From positions 21,933,885 to 21,997,884 of the forward strand of contig NC_083337.1 of the NCBI RefSeq assembly GCF_019175385.1: a DNA stretch of 64,000 bases, read 5' to 3'. This DNA comes from Lycium barbarum (taxonomy: Eukaryota > Streptophyta > Magnoliopsida > Solanales > Solanaceae). Shown one piece after another: positions 9,914-21,838 of the stretch. The first letter of the stretch is position 1; each line of letters opens with the position of its first letter. A program made the translations under genes and the position numbers. Under the pieces are notes generated by a model. The model worked only from the letters and a program-made list of their open reading frames with translations, made no database searches and was not told where the DNA came from.

Positions 9914-12900
9914 TGTTATGTCCCGTATTTTCGTATAACGGGAAATCGAGAAATAAATAAGACTTGTGTGTGTTGAGGAAATAATTTGATTCAAGTTGGT
10001 ATGCTCATATTGATCATGAAATCATTGATGTCAAGACCTCGGGGAAGGCCGAGGGTAAATTTGGAATTTTAGAAATTAGTTTCGGGAATTACAAAACGGG
10101 ACGTTTTATGAATTGGGCCAAGAAATTGAACAAAGAAATTGGGCCCAAGATTTTGTGGGGTGGCCGGCCACTTGGTTGGCCCAAGCCCATCTTTAAATGT
10201 CATGTGCTATGCACATGTCACTTAGTAGTGGATATATATGATATGGACTTAACCTTATCAAGATCAAAACAAGAAAAATTCAAGAACACCAAGATAGGTG
10301 CTCTCGGCCAAAGAGAAAAAAAAAAAAAAGAAAAATTTTCGTGCCTTGTTTCTAATCCAATCACCTAGTCTCTTTTGGAATAATTGATGAGTTCGAGGTG
10401 CTCTTCGTGGTGGTACAATTAGTTTGACGAGAGGACGACGTTTGCGGCGAATCGGAATTTAAAGAAAGAGGTAAGATTTCAATGTTTTTATGTTATGAAA
10501 GGGATACATATGTGTTAGTGATTGAATTAGCATGAAGATTTTGGAATGGTGTTGTGTTTGTGCATGGTGTGTGTGTGTATAAAGGGTGTGTTTGGCCGAA
10601 AGTGAGGGAGGTGAAAGGCCTAAGAATTTGAGCTTGTTTAGTTTGAATAATGTGTTGTTGTGGTCATTATGTTGTAAATGATTGATTAAGGAAGTGAGTT
10701 GGTATTAGAAAATAATTTTTGACGTTATCGGAAAGTGTATACCCTTGGTATATTTGTGTATATCATAGTATATTTATGATACTAAAGACTTTGAACATGA
10801 TTTATGGTTGATGACAATGAGTTTGGAATGAAACGACGCAAGTTAGAACGTTCGTCGTAACTTTTGGTGTTTTGAATGAAAATTGGAAAGTAGTGAATTT
10901 TGGGGATGTTTGTATGTGGTTTGGAACTTGTTTGTTATGTAGTGGAATAATCTTGAATGAATGAATACAATAATGTGGATATGAGTTGAAATTGTGAAGT
11001 TTGGAAATAGGATTACCAACTTATGAAATAAAGTGCAATTATGAAGTTAGTGTGTTTGATTGTGATTCGTATTGTGTAATGATGTTTGGGCTGTTGATGT
11101 TGTTATATTTTGAGCCGAGCTAAGCCTCGGGGGTGTTAGATTTATAGGGGAAGTGCTGCCGAAATTTCGGTAGCCAAATATAGCCCAAAGACTAAAATGT
11201 TAATTCTCATGAATAGTAACTGGTAAAAGTGACCATTTGCAGTTTCTGGACGAAACGGGAATTGCGATTTGAGGAGCGTAAGGCGCCAACCAGGTATGTA
11301 AAGCCTACCTATCATTCTTTTGGCATGTCCTAGACATACTAGGTTAAGATCGGCCCCTCGGGAATAATCCTACTCTTGGAAATCGAGGTTCAAGTTCGAG
11401 CACTATTCACTCAGCGCGATTGAACCCTCTTTGTCACATTTGGTTAAAAGAATGTTCGTACCTCCATAACTTGTGCTGTTGTGTCCGAAACTCTTCGAAA
11501 CTTTTGTAGATGGCTCTATGGAGCCGAAAGTCTGTGATTTGTGTCCGCCACCTCAATTTGACTCGAGGTGGGCCCGCGAGCCCCGAGGCTCCCCTTATTC
11601 GGTTTGTTTGATTCGTTTGTGTCCGTTATGATCCGCAACCGTCTGTTTAGGACCCAAGGATGTGTTTGAAACTTCCTATGCCATTAATGTACGTTCTATA
11701 CCTTGAATGATGTGAGATTTTCGGAAAATGACTTATGAACAGTTTTCTTGCGAATTTGGCAGTTTGGAACTTCGTAACTTTTATACGCATACTTTGATCA
11801 GTCTGATTCCTACTCCGATCCTTCGGGCGTCAGTATATACCTCTACGTAAACTATATGTTAAGTCCGACAAATTATTTTTGATATGCATATGATTTCTGC
11901 ACTACTCTGTTCGTGCTGTCTGCTATGATTCCGTTCGTCGGTACCCGGGCCGACTTTGTGATCGTGCGCACTATAATATATTCGGGAGTTATGATGTGTT
12001 ACGGTTTCCGAGGCCTCCCCATAGGGCCGGTTACCGTTTATGGAGTTATGATGTGATATGGCATTTGATACGTTCTGATGATATGATGTGTGTGTGATAT
12101 GATGTGTCTGGAGATTGTACGGAGATTTGAAACCTTCTGGAGTTATGATGTGTTGTGGCACCAGCGTCGGGGGGTGACCACGTTCCTAAACCCTATACAT
12201 GATTTGATTTGCATTTGTACGTTCGCCTCCCGCACAGGTTTGCTTTGTTTGCGATGTTGGTGTGTTGGTTCTTTCTGACTCCAGCTGTGTTTGTGATTTC
12301 TGTACCTTCTGCTTTACATACTCAGTACTTCTCCCGTACTGACCCCCGTTCCTTCGGGGGCTGTGTTTCATGCCCGCAGGTACAGAAGCTCGTTTGGGTG
12401 GTCCTCCAGTTTAGGCTACTCATTCTGCTGTGTTGGAGAGCTCCCCTTTGATCCGGAGCCTACTTTGGTACACATCTTTTGTTGTGTCTGTATTCTGTAT
12501 ATTTGGATGAGTGGGTACGGCGGGGCCCTGTCCCGTCCTATGTTCTTATGTTCTGTTTTGTCTAGAGGCCTGTAGTCAGATTTGTGGGTCGTGGGTCCGG
12601 TGTGTTTGCATGTGAGTCTGTTTTGCGATCTTAAGCGGCCCGTACGCTACTATGGCCAAGTCGGCCTCTGAGTTTGTATGTGTGTGTATGCATTTGGGGG
12701 CGATGTACATTCCGCTACCCCTCTGATGTGTGTGTGTGAAATTTGGCGATGTATATTCCGCCTCCTTTCTGATTGTGATTTGTCTGATCTGTACGGGCGA
12801 CTGCTTAGGATAAGTGTTCGGTAGATGTCTGATTACGATGATGAGTTCGAATAACGTACGTTGAGTTTGGACGAGTCTGATTACGATGGTCTGGGTGTGA

Positions 12901-12959
12901 GTTCGTTCGGGGTGTCCCAGAAGGACACCAGTCGCGGCCCACGGGGCTGGGTCGTGACA
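9914..12959 (+). repeat. Element B 3' LTR (3,046 bp)
   Basis: Ungapped match to 3494-6539 with 14 differences, two of them adjacent-cluster changes near 11,956. It ends TGACA at 12959. The TATA-like box falls at 10233-10239, and the TCAGTAC/GTACTGA hairpin at 12322-12342. Confidence 0.93.
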
Positions 12960-13199
12960 CGACGCTAGCCCACCCGGGCACCCCTTGGCTTACACTCATA
13001 CTTACATTTAGGTGAGCCACATAATTAAGCATCCATTTCTATTCATCATTCATGCTAGTCCCATTGGACGACAATGCTTTCATATCATGGTTGGTATCTA
13101 TACCACGTCAATGTACATGAGCCGACAAGGCTATCAAAATGATATACAAAATATAAGCCGACAAGGCCAGACATATCTAACCATACACACATGTTTACT
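12960..13199. repeat. LTR-derived filler in element A pol, right piece, with target duplication CGACG at its left end
   Basis: The first five bases repeat the CGACG seen at 3489-3493. The rest aligns with LTR bases of about 16,041-16,276 (same GCTTACACTCATACTTACAT start and same CATACACACATG end), with scattered substitutions. At 13200 the sequence switches abruptly into RT coding sequence (minus strand) after the conserved ADGI. The opposite break lies at about 3472. Confidence 0.7.
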
Positions 13200-14574
13200 C
13201 AAATACCATCGGCTGCAACAACATGTCCCAAAAATGTCACTGAGTTCAACCAAAACTCACATTTGGAAAACTTTGCAAAGAACTCTCGAGTTCGGAGAAC
13301 TCCAAGGACAGTACGCAAATGATCCGCATGTTCTGCCTCGGATCTAGAATACACCAAGATATCGTCGATAAATATGATCACAAATAAATCTAGGAAGGGC
13401 CTGAACACATTGTTTATCAAATCCATAAATGCCGCTGGCGCATTAGTCAGCCTAAATAACATTACCCGGAACTCAAAATGGCCATATCTTGTTCTGAAGG
13501 ATGTCTTAGGGATATCTTTCTCCCTAACTCTCACTTGATGATACCCGGACCTTAAATCAATCTTTGAAAACCATTTGGCGCCGTGCAATTGATCAAATAA
13601 ATCATCAATCCTCGGAAGAGGATACTTGTTCTTAATCGTCACCTTATTCAATTGCCGGTAATCAATGCACATTCTCAAGGAGCCATCTTTATTTCGGACA
13701 AACAATACGGGTGCTCCCCATGGGGATGAACTAAGCCTAATAAAGCCTTTTTCAAGCAAGTATTTCAACTGCTCTTTCAACTCTTTCAATTCTGCGGGGG
13801 CCATTCTATAAGGAGGAATAGATATAGGCTTACTGTCTGGCAACACATCAATAGCAAAATCAATCTGCCGCTCAGGAGGAAGGCCTGGGAGTTCTTCCGG
13901 GAACACATCCGAAAATTCATTTACTACGGGAACTGACTGAAGAGTCGGCGATTCAACTTCTACATCTTGAACTCGGACTAGATGGTAGATACACCCCTTC
14001 GTGATCATTTTCCTTGCCTTTAGATAGGAAATAAACCTACCCTTTGGTGAAGCCGTATTCCCTTTCCATTCTAGGACTGGTTCTCCAAGAAATTGGAAAC
14101 GAACCATTTTCATTCTACAATCAACATTGTCATAACAAGAAGCCAACTAATCCATGCCCATAATAATATCAAAATCCACCATTTCTAACTCATGCAAATC
14201 AATCATGGTACGACGATCACAAATCACAATTATACAATTTCAATATACTCGGCTAGCTATTACCGATTCACCCACGGGCGTAGACACCTCAAATGGTTTA
14301 ATCGACTCCGGCTTGACTCTAAATCGACCCGCAACATATGGAATAAAATATGAAAATGTGGAGCCCGGATCAATCAAAGCATATACATCATGAGAAAATA
14401 CCGATAATATACCTGTGACCACTTCAGGAGAAGACTCAAGATCTTGGCGTCCAGCAAAAGCATAAACACGGTGCTGAGGACTGCTAGAACTGGGAACTCT
14501 CCCTCTGCCTCTACAATGGCCGACTGGCGCATGTGAACCTGGCCCCATAGGGCGTACAGATGCTGAAGATCCGG
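13200..14574 (-). pseudogene. Element A pol 5' half: protease and reverse transcriptase (broken)
   Basis: On the minus strand the protease motif LIDPGSTFSY lies near 14380-14350 and the Asp-X-Gly type site reads DPG, as usual in this clade. RT covers about 13960-13200, with [27 protein letters not shown] and the catalytic FIDDILVYS. Breaks: the codon after ASRVY at 14240 is TGA and the one after IMGMD near 14146 is TAG; both correspond to Trp positions in relatives. The frame ends at ADGI where the filler cuts in. Upstream it is out of frame with gag because of an indel near 14577. Confidence 0.9.
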
Positions 14575-15798
14575 CTACCGACCCTGAAGGCTAGGTCCAA
14601 CTCTACCATGAGCTGAGGGGCAATCACGCATAATATGGCCTGGTCGACCACATGAATAGCAAACATTTGAACCCATTCGGCATCGACCCCAATGAAACTT
14701 CCCACACTGGGAACATCGTGGTACGGGTGGCCTAGCCTGACCTAAATCATCTCTAAAATGGGACCCCGAATAGCTTTGACTCGGCCCGGAACGAGGAGGT
14801 CTACCGAATCTTTGGCCTGAAAACCGTGAAGGTGCACTAGTCATAGAATAGCCTGAGTGCCTAGAAATCTGCTGTCTGTGCCCATCTCTAAACTCACTCA
14901 TCGAGCCTGAAGATCTGGCCCTCTTGCTATGGCCCCTATCCTGCTCGCTTTCACTTCTCTGCTATTGTAAACTTTCTTCTAAGTTTTGAGCATGAGCCGG
15001 AATGCGTGCAATATCCATATTGTCCTGAAGGGACGCGGTCAAACATCTATCCATCAAATATGGCCCTAGGCCTTTTACAAATCGGTGCACTCGGTCACCT
15101 ATATCCGCTACCATGGCTGAAGCATACCTAGCAAAAGAATTGATGTGGAGACTATACTCTAGAGCACTCATGCTACCTTGCCTAAAATTCAAGAATTTAT
15201 CGGCCCTAGCTCGCCGAACTTTTGGAGGCATATAGTGTCGGAGGAAAGCATAAAAAAACTCTTGCCATACCGGGGGAGGTGTATTGGCTCCCCGTGAAGC
15301 CATCCAAACCGTATACCGTTGGATCGAGACATCTCTCAATCTATACGACGCTAACTCCACCGACTCGGTGTCCAAAGCATGTATCAATCGAAGCGTCCTC
15401 AACATACCACCAATGAAGTCCTGAGGGTCCACCTCTGGCTTTGACCTAAATAATTCCAGAGGGTTCAAAGTAATGAAGTCACGGGCCCTTGCACTGACAG
15501 CCCTGTCACCTTGCCCTGCACTTTGCCGCTGAGTCTGAGCAGCAACCAACTGAGTAAGCAAATGTATGGCCTCTTTTACATCTTAGCCTGAAGCATCTGG
15601 TGGAGGAGTTATAGGTGCTGGAGCTAGGGCTGAGGCTCCCTCACGCTCCTCTAATATAGGTACTGAACGGGAGGACTGAGATTGAGCCTCACTCTGGGAC
15701 TCACTTTCCTCTACTACCGGTAGCAGTGCTCTTTCAGCCCGCTTTTCTGCCACCGTCTTGCCCTTTTGGGCTGCTGTAGCCTTTCTCTTTATAGGCAT
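14575..15798 (-). pseudogene. gag: Element A gag (broken)
   Basis: ATG at 15798-15796 gives MPIKRKATAAQKGK, matching the start of the gag genes of B and C, and follows TTTCAG by two bases. The Gag domain (PQDFIGGMLRTLR, YRLRDVSIQRYTVW) lies about 15440-15290, and the CCHC knuckle CYSCGRPGHIMRDC about 14665-14622. Stops: TAA at 15585-15583 and TAG at 14964-14962. A frameshift near 14577 separates it from the protease frame. Confidence 0.87.
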
Positions 15799-15909
15799 TT
15801 CTGAAATACACAGCACACGGTTAAGGGACAAGAATTTCTTATATCATAGCTCCATCGCACGATTATTATGAAGAAAGAAGGTCATTTATTCCTAAAATGT
15901 CCGCAGCTT

Positions 15910-15949
15910 CTTGTTTATAAGTGTGGCGTGCAACACACCCATAATCAAG
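15910..15949 (-). promoter_or_regulatory. Leader hairpin, element A copy
   Basis: On the minus strand, 16-base arms (15949-15934 and 15925-15910) pair with one mismatch and two G-U pairs around an 8-base loop, TTGCACGC. It lies 45 bases after the primer site, as in B, C and G. The loop is only partly palindromic here (TGCA), which may reflect decay. Confidence 0.6.
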
Positions 15950-15993
15950 ACTCTACTAGACACGGTTCGCAGACATACCCTAGGACTGAACAA

Positions 15994-16004
15994 CTCTGAT
16001 ACCA
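15994..16004 (-). other. Element A primer binding site (initiator tRNA-Met)
   Basis: Minus-strand TGGTATCAGAG followed by T instead of C, four bases inside the LTR end at 16009. Confidence 0.85.
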
Positions 16005-16490
16005 CTTTTGTCACGACCTGTCTAGGGGTCCGCGACGAGCTCCCGGTGCTAGCCCACGCAGGCACCCCTTGGCTTACACTCATACTTACATTTAGGTGAG
16101 CCGCATAATTAAACATACATTTCTATTCATCATTCGTGCTAGTCCCATGGACGAAAATGCTTTCATATCATGGTTGGCATCTATACCACGTCAATGTACA
16201 TGAGCCGACAAGGCTATCAAAATGATATGCAAAATATAGGCCGACAAGGCCAGACATATCTAACTATACACACATGTCTAAGAGCCTCTAAGGAGAGTAT
16301 AACATATCACATAAGCGGGACAGGACCCCGCTATACCCATGATTTTATACACAAAAGAATAAGTACCCAAAAGTTGCAGCACCGAATGAAGTGGAGCTCG
16401 GCTATGTAGCCTCTGAGAATGTAGCTACGAATCAAGTCTGTCTCCCTGTGCACCTGCGGGCATGACGCAGCGTCCACAAACAAAAGGACG

Positions 16491-16511
16491 TCAGTACGAA
16501 GAATGTACTGA
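16491..16511 (-). promoter_or_regulatory. Conserved LTR hairpin TCAGTAC-N7-GTACTGA (element A)
   Basis: Perfect seven-base arms with a seven-base loop. The motif reads the same on either strand except for the loop. Confidence 0.65.
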
Positions 16512-16813
16512 GTATGTAAAGCATGATCAACATCAATATAGAAACATAATGAACAACATGAAAAATACCACAAGATGGGAGATGGTAGTATCATCGTCAT
16601 AGACACTTACTTGCCATAATAGGATCTTTCCGTTTCTAATGCGTATTTACATAAATACATCCATATCCGTATCTGTTCCATATTTGTACTCATATTTGTA
16701 TACATGCCCTTATTCGCATTCATATCACTCGTATCCATATCATATATATAATCATATCATATATATAGCATTTACAGAGCATACCCGACCATGCAGGATC
16801 GGTGTTTCATACA

Positions 16814-16910
16814 TACTTGGCCAACCAAGGCTCAAGGTTACTCATACCTGGCCCTATCAAGGCTTCAGGGTTACGTCTACCCGGCCCTACCAAGGCGTCA
16901 GGGTTATCCG
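16814..16910. repeat. Three tandem copies of a 31-33 bp unit in element A LTR
   Basis: Units begin at 16814, 16845 and 16878 with TAC(C/T)(T/C)GGCC, and each contains CAAGGC(G/T)TCAGGGTTA or a close variant. Confidence 0.7.
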
Positions 16911-18704
16911 TACCATCTACAGAGGTGTGCGCGCGTTACATAATCATATACATACTTATTTACATATCTTACCCGGCCTCATAAGCTCGGGGTTCCATAA
17001 TAGTCACACATAGACACATATACATAATAGCTCATAAGCATATTTACTATTTACATCATTATCATAATCGTCACCAACATAATTATACTATCATCGTCAT
17101 TCATCACATTTATTTTTATCGACTTACTCGTCATATAAGGGATTTAGTACAATCGTGGCGTATCAAGAATCATGAGCTTACTAACTCGAGAGATCATGTC
17201 ATTTGAAGGACATCATAGTCTCATAGAAGAGTTAGATATTTGGCCAAAGAACCACGCCTTATGAAAGAAGGGTTTACCTTACATACCTTTTCCGTTCAAC
17301 TATTCTACACTTGCGCGATCTCCTCCAATGCTAGCGCTTCTACCTTCATGAAAATCATACTATCATTAGAATCGATAGCTAGCATATATGACCAAAACTA
17401 GAGAAAATGGGACAGCGTCTCCTTTATTTATACGACATTCCTCCATAGCGTATATCAACTCCCAAATGTCAATAATACATTCACAATACTATAACAACAA
17501 TCATTATTCATTCGCATTATCCACATTTCTTAGTTTACCTTCAATCACCCATATTCATGGCTATGACACACGACTATGTCCATTCACGTGCATTGCTCAT
17601 CTCACGTTCTCAACATCATTTATAACACATTTCATTACAATACATCAAGACTCATAACTCAGTTCAAACTATTTCTCAAAATGGCATTATTCCACATTCA
17701 TGACCCATTTTGCCATACCTCTCTACAATCTAAGTATTTCAACTCTTAAATACATTAAACAACATAGAAACATCATAAATATTACCTTAGATGTCGTAGG
17801 AACAAGCCTTGGTTGATAATACTCCACTTGAACAAAACCCTAGTTTATCTCCAATGAGATTTCTTGACTTGTATGATCCATAATGGGTTTTCTTATAGTT
17901 GATTCACTTAGTTTATGTTGTTGATCACCAAATATCCTTGAATTCTTGTGGAATATATGTAGAGAGATGTTTTTGAGAGAAGGGGTGTCATGTAAAAGTG
18001 AAATGAAATTAAATAATAAACTTGGTCCCCTTTTTAATAACCTAAAATCTGATCTGAAATGAACAGTCGTCGAAAGTGCACAGTGGTCGTAAACCCAGTT
18101 TACGGTCCGTATTCTAGTTTACGGGCCGTATGTTGTGGTCGTATTTAAGCATAACAGAACCAGAAAGGTATGCTGGAGTCATGGTGATTTACGATCACGG
18201 TTAACAGGCCATATTTCAATTTACGATCCGTATTCCAAGTCGTATTTAACCATTTGAACATTTGACAAAACTCTCACTGCAGCACTTCTATCCGACTATA
18301 ACTCGCCCCACACAACGTAAAACATTATTAACAGTATTGAATTACTAAGATTCTTAGCAATAGTTTAAATATAAATTTTATTGAACCTTCAATCGCTTAA
18401 ATTTTCAATTTACGGTCTGTATTCCAAGTCAAAATACGACATGGCAGTTTACAGGCCGTGTACCACTTTACGGTCTGTATTTCATTTTACGTGCAACTAG
18501 CCAAAATGCAAATCTCTAACTTTCCACATTTTCAGAACCTATAATTAGTCATTATGGAGCATAACCTATCTCTTATTGCAATTGCCTTTGGAATCTTACT
18601 TAGGGTCGCAAACGTCGTTCCCTTCTTATTAAAACATCGTATACGCTACACCCTTTGTTATCCTACTCACTGTACATTCGCGGGGAAATTTTCATGGTGT
18701 AACA

Positions 18705-19170
18705 ATTAAAGATTTCACCTATGAAAGGTGTTATGAGATTTAGGAAGCGAGGTAATTTGGGTCTGAGTTATATTGGGCCATTTGAGATTCTTGATCATGT
18801 GGGTGATGTTACTTATCAGTTGGCCTTGTCGCCAGGCTTGGTGGGAGTTCATCCAGTTTTCCATCTGTCTATGCTGATGAAGTACCATGCCGATGGTACT
18901 TATATTAATCGTTGGGACTCGATATTTTTTTATGAGAATTTGACCTATGAGGAAGAGCCTATTCCGATTTCGAATAGACTGGTTCGAAAGCTAAGGTCTA
19001 AGGAGATTGTTTCTGTGAAGGTGCAATGGAAGCATTGTCCTGTTGAGGATGCCACTTAGGAGACAGAGTCTGATATGCATAACCGATATCCTCAGTTGTT
19101 CGCTGATTCAGGTACTTCTCCGTTCCCTTCCCTTCGTTGCTCGAGGATGAGCGATGGTTTAATTGGTATT
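18705..19170 (+). pseudogene. Element D integrase tail, GAGGA-loop hairpin and pre-LTR region
   Basis: Plus-strand reading starts inside a conserved integrase stretch (SPMKGVMRF) and continues through YIGPFEIL, HPVFHLSML and a chromodomain-like end (VQWKHCPVEDAT). A TAG replaces the usual Trp codon at about 19057. Everything upstream is missing because element A abuts at 18704. The hairpin GCTC-GAGGAT-GAGC lies at 19139-19152 and the LTR of D begins at 19171. The protein differs clearly from A, B and C, so D is an older, separate family. Confidence 0.83.
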
Positions 19171-19450
19171 TGATATAATGACCAGCTCAGTCGTTATAGT
19201 CTTTTCGGTACATTTTGACCCTTCCACAAACTTATTTAGCTCACATTTGACTCGAGAGGACCGTTGACATGCTTCTCAAAGTGTTTGGATTTGATTTGGG
19301 TGACTTTTTTGGGAAAATTAGGCTTAAAGCGAAAAAGAGTTGACTCAAAATTGACCTTTGGGTAAACAGACTTTTTCTGGGAATCCATCGATTCTGAGAG
19401 GTCCGGACGGTCTTTTAGAAATTGTGCGTATATACGTTTCAGTTCCCAAT
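19171..19450 (+). repeat. Element D 3' LTR, first part
   Basis: TGATATAATGACC follows the AATTGGTATT stretch that ends the internal part in this type of element. It is cut at 19450 by element C and continues at 30194. The last five bases (19446-19450, CCAAT) are the target duplication of C. Confidence 0.65.
19446..19450. repeat. Target site duplication CCAAT, left, element C
   Basis: CCAAT precedes TGTTATGTCC at 19451, and CCAAT follows the right end at 30189-30193. Confidence 0.93.
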
Positions 19451-19739
19451 TGTTATGTCCCGTGTTTTCGTATAATTGGAATTCGAGAAATAAGTAAGAC
19501 TTGTGTGTTATGAAGAAACATTTTGATTCAAGTTGATATGACTATGTTGGTTATGAAATCATAAATGTTAAGACATTGGGGAAGGCCAAGGGTAAACTTG
19601 GAATTTTGGAAATTAGTTTCGGGAATTACAAAACGGGACTTTTAATGAATTGGGCCAAGAAAAATTAGAACAAAATTTAAGCCCAAGAGTAATGGGGTGG
19701 CCGGCCACTTGGCTTGGCCCAAACCCATTTTTTTTAAAT

Positions 19740-19770
19740 GTCATGTGCTATGCACATGACTCTTATATAG
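19740..19770 (+). promoter_or_regulatory. Element C core promoter: 9-bp inverted repeat and TATATAG
   Basis: GTCATGTGC / GCACATGAC around TAT (19740-19760), then TATATAG at 19764-19770. The 3' LTR has the same at 27543-27563 with the TATA box a few bases later. Confidence 0.65.
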
Positions 19771-21817
19771 ATATATATCATGCTTGGTCTTTAGAATCTT
19801 CAAGAAACCAAACAAACACAAAAAAAAAAAATTGAAGAACACCCTTTCAAAGGGCTCTCGGCCGAACAAGAAATAGAGAGAAAGAAAAATTTTGCTAGCC
19901 TTGTTTTAATCCTAAAAATCGTGTCCTTGTTGTAGTTATAGCAAGCGCAAGACGCTCTTCAACGTGATACAAGTTATTTGGTGGAAGAATCACGTTTGCG
20001 ACAAGTCGGATTTTCAAGAAAAGGTAAGAATTTTGTTACTCTAATGTTATGGAATAGGTATGAATGTGTTAAGGATTGAGAATAGACGAGAATTCCGTCG
20101 TTTTGATGTGTGTACAAAACCGTGGGTGTATGTATATTTGATGTCATGGTCGGGTGCCCTAGGAAGAAGAAATAAATGTGAATTGATCTTGTTTGGTTTG
20201 TTTATTGTGTCGTTGTGACATTTATGACGTAAATGATTGTTTAACGAATTGAATTGGTGTTGGAAAATGATTTCGGAACATTATCGGAAAGTATATACCT
20301 TTGGTATATTTGTGTATATCATTGTACATCTATGATACTAAAAGACTTTAAATGTGACTTATAGTTGATGTTAGTGAATTCGGAATGAAACGATGCAAGT
20401 TAGAATGTTCGTCGTGGCATTTGATGTTTTGGATAGAATATGGAAAGTAATGAACTTCGGGAAATTTTGTATATGGTTTGGAACATAATTGGGATGTGAT
20501 TGAATAATCTTAAATGAGTGAATGAATACAATAATGTGGATATAAGTTTGGAATTGTGAAGTTTGAATGAAAGTTGCCAATTTGTGTAGTAAGATAGAAC
20601 TTTGAAGCTAGAATGATTTGATTATGGTTTGTGTTGTTTGATGACGTTTGGGTTGTTGTTGTTGATGTATTTTGAGCCGAGCTAAGTCTCGGGGGTGTTA
20701 GCTTTATAGGGGAAATGCTGCCGAAATTTCGGTAGACAAAAATCAAGTTAATGGAAATCTTAAGCCTAAGAATCTCTAATTGGTAACTTTGACCATTTGC
20801 AGATTCTGGACGAAACGGGATTTGATTTTAAGGAAAGCATAAGACGTCCATAAGGTATGTAAAGCTTCCCACTTCTTCGTTTGGCATGTCTTAGTATGTT
20901 AGGTGAATATTGGAACCTCCGGAGCATTTCTGCCCCTCGAAACCCGATCTACAAAACGACTACTATTCATTCAATTCAATTGAAGCCTAAAGGCTCTATT
21001 TTGGCTAGAATGCAACCAAATGTTCGAAACTTATCGAAATGTGATCGGGTCACTTTGAAATCATTATGTATGATATTTTGGCCTTTAAATGTTCGTAAAT
21101 TACGTTCGCCACCTCAATTTGACTCGAGGTGGGCCCGCTAACCCCGAGACGCCCTATTTGTCCTATTGGGCTCCCTTTTTGGATGAACTTCGATATGAGA
21201 TCTTCGACCTTGAAACTTCCCTCTATGAAATATGTTTTGACCATTATGATATGTTAAGTTTCGTTTGAGCCATACGTACCACTTTGGAAACAATTTGTGA
21301 GATAAACTTTCGTATGAACTAATCATTCGACTATTTTGGTTTATGAAATGACTTATGAGATTATTAAGTTTTGAAAGGTTATTTTGAAATATAAATTGCT
21401 TTTGTTTGCTCACGACTCCGCTCGTGCCTTATTTTGACTTCGTTCACCGGTTCCCGGGCCGGTTATGATTCGTGCGCCCTATGATAATTCGACCGTATGC
21501 TGTGTTACAGTTCCCGAGGCCTCGCCATAGGGCCGGGTTCCGTTTGGAGTCATGCTGTGATATGGCTAGTGATGCGATACGCTCACTTACGTTTGTGTTC
21601 GGGGATGTACGGAGATTCGAAACCTTCTGGTGTTATGCTGTGTGTGGCGCCAGCGTCGGAGTGGCGACCACGTTCTGGAGCGTTTGCATGATTTCGTTTG
21701 CATTATGTATATGTATATGATTTGATACGGATTTTGACATACTGATTGGTATTTCCCTTTGATATTCGGTTTGCTTTCAGTTTTGACTCATATTTCTGTA
21801 CTCCGTGCTTTACATAC

Positions 21818-21838
21818 TCAGTACATATTTCGTACTGA
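21818..21838 (+). promoter_or_regulatory. Conserved LTR hairpin TCAGTAC-N7-GTACTGA (element C)
   Basis: Perfect arms; the second copy is at 29617-29637 in the 3' LTR. It is followed by ACCCCC and GGGGGCT runs that may form an adjacent stem. Confidence 0.65.

Larger units (their letters stand above)
3494..12959 (+). mobile_element. Element B: young gag-only (TR-GAG-like) LTR retrotransposon
   Basis: Two LTRs of exactly 3,046 bp (3494-6539 and 9914-12959) flank a 3.4 kb interior. A tRNA-Met primer site, a leader hairpin, a gag gene, about 1.7 kb of non-coding sequence and a polypurine tract are present. Protease, RT, RNase H and integrase are all absent. Hand alignment of the LTRs gives 14 substitutions and no indels (0.46%), so insertion is recent. 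Non-autonomous elements coding only Gag are known in plants as TR-GAGs. Gag and the leader closely resemble those of element C 13 kb away, so C-type enzymes are the likely mobilisers (inference). The gag has one amber stop. Confidence 0.93.
1..18704 (-). mobile_element. Element A: Tekay/Del-like Ty3 chromovirus, minus strand, left end outside window
   Basis: Reading on the minus strand the order is LTR (18704-16009), primer site, leader hairpin, gag, protease, RT, then a break, then RNase H, integrase, chromodomain-like tail, polypurine tract and the second LTR (1101 down to the window edge). The chromodomain-type tail, tRNA-Met primer site and LTRs near 2.7 kb fit the Tekay/Del chromoviruses. 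The body is split between 3472 and 13199 by an LTR-derived filler that itself holds element B. Frameshifts and stop codons in gag and pol show that it cannot make its own proteins. It abuts the integrase tail of element D at 18704/18705. The matching target duplication would lie left of the window, so I could not test insertion into D. Confidence 0.9.
16009..18704 (-). repeat. Element A 5' LTR (2,696 bp)
   Basis: Plus-strand ends are TGTCACGACC and GGTGTAACA, so the minus-strand LTR runs TGTTACACC to GGTCGTGACA. Bases 17,470-18,704 match 1-1101. It contains the hairpin TCAGTAC-N7-GTACTGA at 16491-16511, a threefold tandem repeat at 16814-16910, AT-rich simple sequence at 16640-16765 and the ACGGNCCGT cluster around 18,098-18,490. 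A splice-donor-like GGTATGTAAGG reads on the minus strand near 17,285. Confidence 0.88.

Noticed and set aside
20371..20746. Minus-strand frames repeated at 28170-28545
   Set aside because: They recur only because they lie in the two LTRs of C; no protein family resemblance.
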